This document shows positions 34,643 through 43,297 of a stretch of DNA of 64,000 nt, piece after piece (the first letter of the stretch is position 1; each line of letters opens with the position of its first letter). Under the pieces are notes generated by a model, which made no database searches, was not told the origin of the DNA, and saw only the letters and a program-made list of their open reading frames with translations. Position numbers and translations under genes: made by a program. Source of the DNA: Gordonia zhaorongruii (GTDB taxonomy: Bacteria; Actinomycetota; Actinomycetes; Mycobacteriales; Mycobacteriaceae); assembly GCF_007559005.1 (NCBI RefSeq), contig NZ_CP041763.1:1024463-1088462 (forward strand), in the 5' to 3' direction.

Positions 34643-36151
34643 ATGTCTGGTACGGGTGGATCGGCCTTCAAGCCGGTCACCGACAAGCCGTGGGCGGCGC
34701 TGTTCGCGCTGTGCATCGGCTTCTTCATGATCCTGGTCGACATGACGATCGTGGCGGTCGCGCAGCCGCAGATCAAGAGTTCGCTGGACGCCAGTGTCAG
34801 CGGCATCGTCTGGGTCACCAGCGCCTACCTGCTGACGTATGCGGTCCCGCTGCTCATCACCGGGCGGCTCGGCGACAAGATCGGCCCGAAGAAGGTCTAT
34901 CAGGCGGGCCTGGTGGTGTTCACCCTCGCGAGCCTGTGGTGCGGTCTGGCCGATTCGATCGGCGAGTTGGTCATCGCCCGTGGCGTTCAGGGGCTGGGTG
35001 CCGCGCTGATCACGCCGCAGACGATGTCGCTCATCACCCGGATCTTTCCGCCGGAGCGACGCGGTGCGGCGATGGGCGTGTGGGGCACGGTCGCCGGTGT
35101 GGCGACACTCGTCGGTCCGTTGCTCGGCGGGGTGCTGACCGATGCCCTGGGTTGGGAGTGGATCTTCTTCATCAACATCCCCGTCGGCATCGTCGGGCTG
35201 GTGCTCGCCGCGACGCTCGTCCCCGACGTGGAGACCCACGAGCACAAGTTCGACTGGCTCGGTGTGGTGTTGTCGGCGATCGGACTCACCGCGCTCGTAT
35301 TCGGGATCCAGGAGGGCGAGAGCTACGACTGGAGCGGCTGGATCTGGGGTCTGATCGGCGGGGGCATCGTGTTCCTGGCGTTGTTCGTGCTCTGGGAGGG
35401 CAAGACCCGGATGGAGCCGCTGGTGCCCCTCAGCCTGTTCTCGTCGCGGAATTTCGCGTTGTCGAACATCGGCATCGCCGCGATGGGCTTCGCGGTGTCC
35501 GGATCGATGATCCCGATCATGTTCTTCCTGCAGTTGGTCGGTGGGATGTCGCCGACGCGATCGGCGTTCGTGATGGTGCCGATGGCGGTCCTGACGGGTG
35601 TCTTCGCGCCGATCGTCGGTCGCATCCTCGATCGGGTGCATCCGCGGAACGTGATCGCCGCGGGCCTGCTCGGTTACGGCGCGGCGATGGCGTGGTTGGC
35701 GTTCGAGTTCACGCCGGAGACCCCGGTCTGGCTGCTCCTGGTGCCGTCCGGTCTGATGGGGCTCGCGAGCGCCGGGATCTGGGCTCCGCTGGCGGCGACC
35801 GCGACGCGGGACCTGCCATGGCATCAGGCCGGTGCGGGCGCAGGCGTCTACAACACGACGCGTGTGGTCGGATCGGTGGTCGGTGCGTCGGCGATCGGCG
35901 CCCTGATGATGTCCCGACTGGCGGCGAATGTGCCCGGCGCCGACTTCGACCACGATTCGGGTCAGCAGTCCGTGCAGCTTCCGGAGATGGTGCGCGACGG
36001 CTTCGCCGACGCGATGGGCGAGGCGGTCTACCTGGGGGCGGGCGTCATGCTCATCGGGTTCATCGCGTCGCTCTTCCTCAAGCGGCCTGCGCACCAGAAC
36101 GTGCCGTCCGTGCCGCAGGCGCCGGTGGATGAGGGCACCGTCTCGCACTGA
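34643..36151 (+). CDS. DHA2 family (14-TM) major facilitator drug efflux pump
   Basis: 502 residues with about 14 hydrophobic helices. MFS motif A is seen in GRLGDKIGPKKVY and motif C in GVATLVGPLLGGVL, which mark a drug:H+ antiporter of the EmrB/QacA type. The first helix carries MILVDMTIVAVAQPQI, a conserved acidic residue typical of DHA2. It likely exports cationic or lipophilic compounds with proton exchange. It starts with ATG at 34643 and stands alone, with no TetR or MarR neighbour; the divergent EcsC-like gene shares its upstream region. Confidence 0.9.
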   Translation: MSGTGGSAFKPVTDKPWAALFALCIGFFMILVDMTIVAVAQPQIKSSLDASVSGIVWVTSAYLLTYAVPLLITGRLGDKIGPKKVYQAGLVVFTLASLWCGLADSIGELVIARGVQGLGAALITPQTMSLITRIFPPERRGAAMGVWGTVAGVATLVGPLLGGVLTDALGWEWIFFINIPVGIVGLVLAATLVPDVETHEHKFDWLGVVLSAIGLTALVFGIQEGESYDWSGWIWGLIGGGIVFLALFVLWEGKTRMEPLVPLSLFSSRNFALSNIGIAAMGFAVSGSMIPIMFFLQLVGGMSPTRSAFVMVPMAVLTGVFAPIVGRILDRVHPRNVIAAGLLGYGAAMAWLAFEFTPETPVWLLLVPSGLMGLASAGIWAPLAATATRDLPWHQAGAGAGVYNTTRVVGSVVGASAIGALMMSRLAANVPGADFDHDSGQQSVQLPEMVRDGFADAMGEAVYLGAGVMLIGFIASLFLKRPAHQNVPSVPQAPVDEGTVSH

Positions 36152-36241
36152 CCGCCGCGCGCCGGACAGGATTTGTCGGACCCCGATCGTAGGATCGTGT
36201 CGAATCAACGATCAGACGCCGATGACGGGAAGGGGGACGAC

Positions 36242-37564
36242 ATGAGCCGACCGGTACGCGAGACCGAGACGCGCGAGACCGAGACGTACGCAGCAGCGCC
36301 GTACGAGACCGAGCCGCTTTTCGACCTCAGCCCCGGCCCATCGTCGCCTCCCGCGGCCAGGGCGGTGGCGGCGGTCGAGACACCGGATTCGTCTGCAACG
36401 CCGTCTTCGGCGCCGGAGCGTGAGGTCACGTTCCTGCACACCGCCGACTGGCAGCTCGGGATGACCCGCCATTTCCTGGCGGGGGAGGCGCAGCATCTCT
36501 ACAACGCCGCTCGCGATGCCGCGGTGGTCCGGATCGGTGAGGTCGCGACCTCCACGGGCGCCGAGTTCGTGGTCGTCTGCGGTGACGTGTTCGACGATCC
36601 GCGTGTGTCGACTCGGACGATCCGTCGGACACTCGACGCACTCGGCGACTATCCGGTGCCGGTGTACCTGCTGCCGGGAAATCACGATCCAATCGATGCC
36701 ACCAGTGTGTATCGATCGAAGGGGTTCGCCGGCGCGTGTCCCGCCAACGTGCACGTTCTCGATGAGCCCGGAGTGGTGAAAGTCAGGGACGGCATCAGCA
36801 TCGTCGCAGCACCGTGGCATTCGAAGCATCCGATGTCCGATCTCATCGCCGATCAGGTCGGCAAGCTGCCGCCGTCCGACGACATCCGGATCGTCGTCGG
36901 TCATGGCGGCATGGACTCGCTCAGTCCCAACAGCGATCCGTCGATCGTGTCCAGTGCCTCGCTCGATGCCGCGACCGCCGATCAACTCGTCGACTACGTC
37001 GCTCTCGGTGATCGTCACTCGGTCACCTCGGTCGGGGAGTCCGGCAGGGTCTGGTACTCGGGCGCGCCGGAGGTGACCGCGTTCGACAACGTGGAGACCG
37101 AACCGGGGCATGTTCTCGAAGTGACGCTGCGCCGCGGTGGCGAGTCGAGTGTCGATGTGGCCAAGCACAAGGTCGGGCAGTGGCGGTTCCACACCCTCAC
37201 GCAGGACGTGAACTCCGCCGCCGACGTGGAGCGTTTGCGGGAGACCCTCGGGGCCATGTCCGATAAGGCGCGCACCGTCGTCCAGCTTGCCCTCGTCGGC
37301 ACTCTGACCGTCTCCGAGAACGTCGCGCTCACGCAATTGCTCGACGAATCGTCGGATCGATTCGCAGCAGTCAAAGTGTGGGAGCGCAAGCACGATCTGG
37401 CCGTCGTCTCCGAGGCCGCCGATCTCGATGATCTCGATCTGCAGGGCTATGCGGCACAGGCTGCGCATGAGCTCGTCGAGCGGGCGGGCTCCGACGATGA
37501 TGAGGAGGCCGATGCCGCCCGCGCGGGCCTCTCGCTCCTGTACCGGTTGGCGGGGAGGCTCTGA
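36242..37564 (+). CDS. SbcD/Mre11-like metallophosphoesterase (Rv1277 type)
   Basis: 440 residues. After a ~60-residue acidic disordered tail come calcineurin-like motifs: HTADWQLG, GDVFDD, LPGNHDP, VGHGG and LGDRHSV. In SbcD/Mre11 the first and last read DxH and GHxH; here they are D-W-Q and G-D-R-H, so two histidine positions differ. The partner SbcC-like ATPase overlaps by one base. Together they would process DNA ends or hairpins. Start at 36242 has GGAAGGGGG 5 nt upstream; the frame is open to 36173. It is distinct from the canonical SbcCD pair. Confidence 0.85.
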   Translation: MSRPVRETETRETETYAAAPYETEPLFDLSPGPSSPPAARAVAAVETPDSSATPSSAPEREVTFLHTADWQLGMTRHFLAGEAQHLYNAARDAAVVRIGEVATSTGAEFVVVCGDVFDDPRVSTRTIRRTLDALGDYPVPVYLLPGNHDPIDATSVYRSKGFAGACPANVHVLDEPGVVKVRDGISIVAAPWHSKHPMSDLIADQVGKLPPSDDIRIVVGHGGMDSLSPNSDPSIVSSASLDAATADQLVDYVALGDRHSVTSVGESGRVWYSGAPEVTAFDNVETEPGHVLEVTLRRGGESSVDVAKHKVGQWRFHTLTQDVNSAADVERLRETLGAMSDKARTVVQLALVGTLTVSENVALTQLLDESSDRFAAVKVWERKHDLAVVSEAADLDDLDLQGYAAQAAHELVERAGSDDDEEADAARAGLSLLYRLAGRL

Positions 37565-40173
37565 TGCGGCTGCACCGGCTGCGTGTCGCGAACTTCCGCG
37601 GGATCACCGAACGCGAAGTGGTCTTCGCCGAGCGCGGCGTCACCGTCATCGAAGGCGAGAACGAAGCGGGGAAGTCGTCGATGGTGGAGGCGCTCGACCT
37701 TCTCCTGACGACCCGGGCGAACAGTTCCAAGCAGCAGGTACGTGCCGTCCAGCCATCGGGGCGTGACGTCGGCAGTGAGGTATTCGCCGAGATCTCCTGC
37801 GGAACATGGCGTTTCGAGTACTTCAAACGTTTCAACAAGGCGACCGAGACGGCGCTGACGATCCTGGAACCGAACCCCGAGCAGATCACCGGCCGGCCGG
37901 CCCATGAGCGGGTGGAGGAGATCCTCGGAGAGTCCCTCGACCGGACGCTGTACCGGGCCCTGCGCCTGCTGCAGTCGACCGATCCGGAGCTGGGCGACCT
38001 GACGGACAGCTCTGCGCTCTCGCGCGCACTGGACCGGGCTGCGGGACAGGTGGAGTCCGAGTCGTCGGCCGAATCGCAGGAGACGAACGATCTGGTCGCC
38101 GCGGTCACGACCGAATACCAGCGCTACTACACGTCCGCCCAAGGCCGCGCCACAGGCGAGTTGGCGAAGGCGCAGCAGGCAGCAGCTGCAGCACGCGCAG
38201 CGGCGACCGAGCGCGAGACTCTGCTGTCGTCGGTGCAGGAGGCCACTGACCGACTGCCTGCGGTGGCTGCCGCGATCGCCGAGTCGGCCGCGCTCGAATC
38301 ATCGCAGCGGATCGACCTGGCCACTGCTGCAGCGGAGGTGTCGCAGGCCGAGGCGGTAGGGGAACAGGTGAAGGCCGCCCGAGCGGTCGTCGCGCAACGC
38401 GAGATGGCAAAGCGGGTCGCCGCCGATGCCGTGCGGGCGAGAGAGGGACTGCGAACGCGACTCGGGCAGCACGAGTCGGACGCCGTGTCCACCGCGTCGT
38501 CGGTCGAGAAATCCCGTACTGCGGTTCGGGAGGCCGAGGAGAAGGCTGAAGCGCTCAGCGTCGAACTCGTTGCCTCGCAGCAGAACCTGACAGCGCTGCG
38601 GGAACGGATCGAGGCGGCCGAGGCCGCGGAGACGATCGCCGCTGACCGGCGGCGTCTGACCGAGCTCGATGCCACGCTCACGGAAGTTCGGCGCCTGCAT
38701 GACGAATTGGCGGCCGCGCGCGCGGCAACGACCGGACCGGACGTCACCGCACGCGATACCGCCCGAGCCGCCGAGCTCGACCGTGATCTGGCTGCAGCTC
38801 GCGCCCGACTCGATGCAGGTGCTGCGAGCGTCGTCGTGACTCCGCTCGGTGACGAGGTGGTTCTCGACGGTCAACCGGTCCGCGAGGAGCAGACGGTGTC
38901 GGCCGCGACGTCGACCACCGTCGAAGTGCCCGGCGCGGTGCGCGTTCACGTCACGCCCGGCGCGGACGCTCGCGGACTCGCCGATGAGGTGCGGCGGCTG
39001 ACGACGGCGGCCGCGGAGCTGACCGCGCGATGCGGCGTGGACGACCTCTCGGAGGTCGCCGGCGTGGTTTCGCGGCGTATGGACGCGGAGCGCACGGCAG
39101 CCGAGCTGCAGCGGTCCATCACGCGCGAACTGGGGGGACGCGACTTGGACGAGCTCGCTGCGACGCGTGCCGGGCTCGCCGAGCGGATGCCGTCCGGCAG
39201 CGGAACCGACTCGACCGACGATGTTGTGCCCGCATCGTCCGTGCTGCGCGCTCAGGAGCGTGATCTCGTCGACCTCACGGCGCGGGCCGAACGCGCACGG
39301 GACGCGGAAGCCGCTCGCCGGCGTGCGGCCCAGGAGCGTGCCGAGATTCTGGAGGAATCTGCTCGGAAGTCGCATCACACGGCTGCCGCGTTGAAGGGCG
39401 AGATCGCCGAAGCCGTCGCCGAGACGCCCGACGACGCGTTGTCCGCGGCGGTGGCGGACGCCGACGCCGAACTCGAGGAGGCGCAGGCTGCGGCGGCCAA
39501 GCTGGCGTCCGACGCACGCGGACTCGACCTCGCCGGACTGCGTGCCCGGTCGGCGGACGCGGAAGCGGCACTCGACCGAACCCGCGCTCAACTGGCCGAC
39601 ACCCGGAAGCTTCAGACGGAACTGTCCACGCGACTCGAGGTGTGCCGCAGCGACGGCCGTCTGGACGAGTTGTCCGACGCAGTCGCGGAACTGGAAGCGG
39701 CCGAAGCGCATCTACGGCGAGTCTCCGAGCGAGCCGCGGGCGCGCGCGTCCTGCACGAGACACTGCAGCGGAAGCGGTCCGAGAGCCGGGCGCGTTACAT
39801 CGATCCGTTCGCCAGGCGGCTGGAGGAGCTGGCGAGTCCGGTATTCGGTGACGGTGTCAGGTTCGAGATCGGCGACGATTTCCAGATCGCTACCCGAACC
39901 CTCGACGGCGTGACGGTGGACGTCTCGGCGTTGTCCGGCGGCGCGCGTGAGCAACTCGGTCTGCTGGCTCGCCTCGCCTGCGCGTCGCTGGTCGACGTGG
40001 CCGATGGCGTGCCGGTGATACTCGACGACGCACTCGGCTACACCGACCCGAAACGGCTGACATCGATGGCCCGGGTACTGAGTACTTCCGCGGGGGATGC
40101 GCAGATCATCGTCTTGACCTGCACGCCCGATCGGTACCGTGACGTCCGGGATGCGACGTTGATCGCCGTCTGA
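37564..40173 (+). CDS. SbcC/Rad50-like AAA ATPase (Rv1278 type)
   Basis: 869 residues. An N-terminal Walker A motif GENEAGKSS (31-39) follows MRLHRLRVANFRGIT, the middle ~550 residues are Ala/Glu/Arg-rich coiled coil, and the C terminus has the ABC signature region SALSGGAREQLGLLARLA and Walker B VPVILDDALGYTD. This is the SMC-like layout of SbcC, RecF and Rad50; it is shorter than E. coli SbcC. The ATG overlaps the last base of the metallophosphoesterase (TGATG). It should form a nuclease complex with that protein; the cellular role of this actinobacterial pair is unknown to me. Confidence 0.88.
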   Translation: MRLHRLRVANFRGITEREVVFAERGVTVIEGENEAGKSSMVEALDLLLTTRANSSKQQVRAVQPSGRDVGSEVFAEISCGTWRFEYFKRFNKATETALTILEPNPEQITGRPAHERVEEILGESLDRTLYRALRLLQSTDPELGDLTDSSALSRALDRAAGQVESESSAESQETNDLVAAVTTEYQRYYTSAQGRATGELAKAQQAAAAARAAATERETLLSSVQEATDRLPAVAAAIAESAALESSQRIDLATAAAEVSQAEAVGEQVKAARAVVAQREMAKRVAADAVRAREGLRTRLGQHESDAVSTASSVEKSRTAVREAEEKAEALSVELVASQQNLTALRERIEAAEAAETIAADRRRLTELDATLTEVRRLHDELAAARAATTGPDVTARDTARAAELDRDLAAARARLDAGAASVVVTPLGDEVVLDGQPVREEQTVSAATSTTVEVPGAVRVHVTPGADARGLADEVRRLTTAAAELTARCGVDDLSEVAGVVSRRMDAERTAAELQRSITRELGGRDLDELAATRAGLAERMPSGSGTDSTDDVVPASSVLRAQERDLVDLTARAERARDAEAARRRAAQERAEILEESARKSHHTAAALKGEIAEAVAETPDDALSAAVADADAELEEAQAAAAKLASDARGLDLAGLRARSADAEAALDRTRAQLADTRKLQTELSTRLEVCRSDGRLDELSDAVAELEAAEAHLRRVSERAAGARVLHETLQRKRSESRARYIDPFARRLEELASPVFGDGVRFEIGDDFQIATRTLDGVTVDVSALSGGAREQLGLLARLACASLVDVADGVPVILDDALGYTDPKRLTSMARVLSTSAGDAQIIVLTCTPDRYRDVRDATLIAV

Positions 40174-40182
40174 TCCGCGGTG

Positions 40183-40205
40183 GGCGGCCCCACGTTTGGG
40201 CCGCC
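40183..40205 (+). terminator. hairpin after the SbcDC-like operon
   Basis: GGCGGCCC and GGGCCGCC form an 8-bp stem with loop CACGTTT, 10 bp past the stop and 37 bp before the tRNA gene. It probably ends the operon. Confidence 0.6.
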
Positions 40206-40241
40206 ATCGGCGAGTGCGCTAATGTTGCTCTCGCTTGACCC

Positions 40242-40314
40242 GCCCCCCTAGCTCAGGGGATAGAGCGTCTGCCTCCGGAGCAGAAGGTCGTAGGTTCGAA
40301 TCCTACGGGGGGCA
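40242..40314 (+). tRNA. tRNA-Arg (anticodon CCG)
   Basis: A full cloverleaf can be drawn: acceptor GCCCCCC with GGGGGGC, D arm GCTC/GAGC, anticodon stem TCTGC/GCAGA with loop CTCCGGA (anticodon CCG, reading CGG), and T arm GTAGG-TTCGAAT-CCTAC. The discriminator is A40314 and CCA (40315-40317) is encoded. A -10-like TAATGT lies at 40220-40225. CGG is a common Arg codon in this GC-rich genome. Confidence 0.97.
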
Positions 40315-40435
40315 CCACGAAATGAAATTCACTGGTCAGGAATCATTTTCCACTGACGGCCACGCCTCGAGCAGTCCATGACGAGGTTATCTCTCGAACA
40401 CGCTTCGATCGGCTCGGGCGCTCCCCGCCGTGATC

Positions 40436-40462
40436 TGTCACAGAACCCGTCCCATCGGTGTC
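40436..40462 (+). promoter_or_regulatory. ECF41-type promoter for the flavoprotein-sigma operon
   Basis: TGTCACA (40436-40442), 16 bp, then TGTC (40459-40462). The known ECF41 target promoter is TGTCACA with a CGTC-type -10, so the -35 matches fully and the -10 in three of four bases. The start of transcription would lie about 30-35 bp before the 40502 ATG, with GGAGG at 40491-40495. It predicts that the operon's own sigma factor transcribes it. Confidence 0.7.
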
Positions 40463-40501
40463 TCATGGATGTCATGAGTTGAACACCGATGGAGGCACAC
40501 C

Positions 40502-41542
40502 ATGAAGATCGTGATCGCCGGGGCAGGCTATGCGGGGACAGTCGCCGCCAACCGGTTGGCCAAGAAGGCGAAGGACGCTGACATCACCGTCGTCAATCCG
40601 TACGCGGATTTCGTCGAACGGGTGCGGATGCACGAGATGATCACCGGAAGCGGGACGGCGACGCGGCGGCTCTCCGACGTGTTGCATGAGCGCGTGACGC
40701 TGCGCGTGGCAGTGGTGGAGAAGATCGGCGACGACGTCGTGAGTCTGTCGGACGGCACCGACCTCGACTACGACCGTCTTATCTACGCGGTCGGATCCTC
40801 GCGCACTGCGCCTGCGGGAACTCTCTCGGTCGGCGGGCTCGACTCCGCCCGGGCTGCCGCCGAGCAGTTCGCAGCCCTTCCTCCGCGATCAACGGTGACC
40901 GTCGTCGGAGGCGGACTGACCGGAATTGAGACGGCATCCGAGGTCGCCACCGAGCGCAAGGACCTGAAGGTCAAGCTCGTGAGCGAAGACGAAGTCGGCT
41001 TCTCACTGAGTGATACAGCCCGCGACCGGGTCGTCCGCGTCCTGACAGAGCTCGGGGTCGAGACAGTGAGGGGTCGGTGGTCTCCGGACGGGGCGGATCT
41101 GACGCTGTGGGCGGTCGCAGGCGCCGTCAACACCCTCGCGGCACGTTGCGGACTCCGAACGAACGCGGATGGTCTGGTCGTGGTCGACGAATTCCTGCGC
41201 AGTACAAGCCATCCGACGGTGTACGCCGTCGGCGATGGTGCAGCGGTTCCCGGCACTCGGATGAGCTGTCAGGCAGCGCTTCCGCAGGGGACTCACGCGG
41301 CTAACAACGTGATCCGCGAGATGCGGGACGCGGACCCGAAGGCGTTCTCGATGGCGTTCGTCGGGCAGAACGTGTCGCTCGGTCGTCGCAACGGCGTGAT
41401 CCAAGCGGCGAAACGGGACGACACCCCGATCGGCGCGTGGTTCGGCGGACGTCCGGCGGCGGAGTTCAAGGAGCTGGTGTGCAAGGGAGCGGCATGGACT
41501 GCCGAACACGGCACTTACGCGTGGCTGCCGGGGCCGCGGTGA
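40502..41542 (+). CDS. FAD-dependent NADH-dehydrogenase-like oxidoreductase
   Basis: 346 residues of the pyridine nucleotide-disulfide/NDH-2 fold without extra domains. Motifs: FAD-binding GAGYAG (7-12), a second Rossmann site VVGGGLTGIETASE, and the C-terminal FAD contact TVYAVGDGAAVPG. A membrane anchor is not obvious. It starts at 40502 with GGAGG six bases upstream, behind an ECF41-type promoter. The stop overlaps the sigma gene (GTGA), so the oxidoreductase is the target and genetic partner of the sigma factor; ECF41 genes are typically beside such an enzyme. The electron acceptor is unknown. Confidence 0.87.
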   Translation: MKIVIAGAGYAGTVAANRLAKKAKDADITVVNPYADFVERVRMHEMITGSGTATRRLSDVLHERVTLRVAVVEKIGDDVVSLSDGTDLDYDRLIYAVGSSRTAPAGTLSVGGLDSARAAAEQFAALPPRSTVTVVGGGLTGIETASEVATERKDLKVKLVSEDEVGFSLSDTARDRVVRVLTELGVETVRGRWSPDGADLTLWAVAGAVNTLAARCGLRTNADGLVVVDEFLRSTSHPTVYAVGDGAAVPGTRMSCQAALPQGTHAANNVIREMRDADPKAFSMAFVGQNVSLGRRNGVIQAAKRDDTPIGAWFGGRPAAEFKELVCKGAAWTAEHGTYAWLPGPR

Positions 41543-42435
41543 CCGGCGCGGGAGCTCCCGGCACCGAAGCTGATCCCTTCGTGCGCCACCGTCCGCTGCT
41601 GTTCTCGATCGCCTACGAGATCCTGAGTTCGGTGGTCGACGCGGAGGACGCGGTATCGGAGAGCTGGCTTCGCTGGCAGGACGTGGACCAGACGGCCGTG
41701 GAGAATCCGCGCGCCTACCTCGCCCGGATCGTCACCCGTCAGGCCCTCAACACGGCCCGGTCCGCCGACCGGCGTCGCGAGGAGTACGTCGGCCCGTGGC
41801 TGCCGGAGCCACTGGAGGCGACAGAGTCGGCCACAGACGAGGCGCTCGACCACGTTCTGACGGGCGAAGCCGTCACCACGGCCATGCTGCTGGTCCTCGA
41901 ATCACTCGCACCGGCGGAGCGGGCGGTCTTCGTGCTGCGTGAGGTCTTCGACTTCGGCTACGGCGAGATCGCGACGGCACTGGGCAAATCGGAGCCGGCC
42001 GTTCGGCAGGTGGCTCATCGCGCTCGGAAGCACGTGCACGCTCGGCGCTCGGCGGCGGTCGCCGCCCCGGCAGATGCGCAAGAGGTCGCCGAGCGATTCA
42101 TCTCCTCCGCGGTCACCGGAGATGTGCAGTCGCTCATGGATGTCCTGGCTCCCGGCGTCGTCGCCCTCGGCGACGGAGGCGGAGTGGTATCGGCTGCGCG
42201 CAAGCCCGTCGAAGGTGCCGATCGCGTCGCGCGTTACATCGTCGGACTCCTGGCCAAAGGCGACGAGATGGGAGGAATCACCTTCCGGACGACCGTGGTC
42301 AACGGGATGCCGGCGGTCGCCGTCTCACTGGGCGGAGTGCTCGACAACGTCACCTGCATCGAAGTGACCGACGGCCGGGTGTCGGCGGTGTACTCGGTGC
42401 GGAATCCGGAGAAACTGGTGCGATTCAGCGGGTAG
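41539..42435 (+). CDS. ECF41 family sigma factor (SigJ-like) with SnoaL-like C-terminal domain
   Basis: 298 residues. Sigma region 2 begins FVRHRPLLFSIAYEILSSV, region 4 contains LAPAERAVFVLREVFDFGY and KSEPAVRQVAHRARKHV. A ~90-residue C-terminal NTF2/SnoaL-like domain follows and ends NPEKLVRF, matching the NPDKL-type motif of ECF41, where this domain controls activity in place of an anti-sigma factor. The GTG at 41539 overlaps the preceding stop; a frame from 41437 would lie inside the flavoprotein gene. It likely transcribes its own operon. Confidence 0.9.
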   Translation: MTGAGAPGTEADPFVRHRPLLFSIAYEILSSVVDAEDAVSESWLRWQDVDQTAVENPRAYLARIVTRQALNTARSADRRREEYVGPWLPEPLEATESATDEALDHVLTGEAVTTAMLLVLESLAPAERAVFVLREVFDFGYGEIATALGKSEPAVRQVAHRARKHVHARRSAAVAAPADAQEVAERFISSAVTGDVQSLMDVLAPGVVALGDGGGVVSAARKPVEGADRVARYIVGLLAKGDEMGGITFRTTVVNGMPAVAVSLGGVLDNVTCIEVTDGRVSAVYSVRNPEKLVRFSG

Positions 42436-42466
42436 GCGGGAGAACGTTTGCCTTACCCTCGGACAG

Positions 42467-43297
42467 ATGACCGCACCGCATTCCCGCGCACTCGACCGGG
42501 ACACCGTTCTCTGCGTCTCGCTGGCTGCCCGGCCGTCGAATATCGGCACCCGATTTCATAACTACCTCTACAACGAACTCGGTCTGAACTACGTCTACAA
42601 GGCGTTCGCGCCGGCGAATCTGGAGGCGGCGGTCGCCGGGATCCGCGGACTGCCGATCCGCGGTGCCGCGGTGTCGATGCCGTACAAGGAAGCGGTGATC
42701 GACCTCGTCGACGTCATGGAACCGTCGGCCGCGGCGATCGATTCGGTGAACACGATCGTCAATGACGACGGCGTCCTGCGGGCCTACAACACCGATTATC
42801 AGGCGGTGGCCGACCTGCTGGCCGCGTCGTCGTTCGACCGCGCGGCGCCGGTTGCCGTCGCAGGAAGCGGCGGGATGGCGAAGGCGGTAGTAGCGGCATT
42901 GCGGGACAACGGATTCCAGAAAGTGACCGTCGTGGCCCGGAACTCGGGGACAGGGTCGGCACTCGCGGAGAAGTACGGCTTCACCCACTCCATCGATATC
43001 GGGGATGAACGACCGGCGACGCTGGTGAATGCGACACCGATCGGCATGGCCGGGGGAGCGGCGAGCGACAGCCTGCCCTTCGCGCGCGAGGCGGTTGAGA
43101 CGGCTACCGGCTGCCTCGACGTGGTCGCCATGCCGCCGAACACTCCGCTCGTCCGGGCGATGCGTGACCGGGGTGCCGAGGTCATCTCCGGCGACGCGGT
43201 GATCGCCGGCCAGGCGGCGGCGCAGTTCGCCTTGTACACCGGGGTGACGCCGTCTCCCGAGCAGGTTCGTGCCGCATCGGAGTACTCGCGTGCCTGA
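42467..43297 (+). CDS. shikimate dehydrogenase-like NAD(P)-dependent oxidoreductase
   Basis: 276 residues of the AroE/YdiB fold: the catalytic lysine is in SMPYKE, the partner Asp in NTDYQA, the Rossmann motif is GSGGMAKAV, and NATPIGM precedes the C-terminal helix. The second motif differs from canonical AroE (NTDxxG), so it is a paralogue rather than the biosynthetic enzyme. The substrate may be quinate, shikimate or an unrelated compound. TACCCT 7 nt before the ATG suggests a leaderless transcript. It overlaps the downstream HAD gene by 8 bp. Confidence 0.82.
   Translation: MTAPHSRALDRDTVLCVSLAARPSNIGTRFHNYLYNELGLNYVYKAFAPANLEAAVAGIRGLPIRGAAVSMPYKEAVIDLVDVMEPSAAAIDSVNTIVNDDGVLRAYNTDYQAVADLLAASSFDRAAPVAVAGSGGMAKAVVAALRDNGFQKVTVVARNSGTGSALAEKYGFTHSIDIGDERPATLVNATPIGMAGGAASDSLPFAREAVETATGCLDVVAMPPNTPLVRAMRDRGAEVISGDAVIAGQAAAQFALYTGVTPSPEQVRAASEYSRA

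Noticed and set aside
34607..36208. Minus-strand open frame over the MFS gene (533 codons)
   Set aside because: Arg/His/Gln-rich sequence without motifs, opposite a well-supported 14-helix transporter.
38299..39711. Minus-strand open frame over the SbcC-like gene (470 codons)
   Set aside because: It is antisense to a coiled-coil coding region and has no recognisable family.
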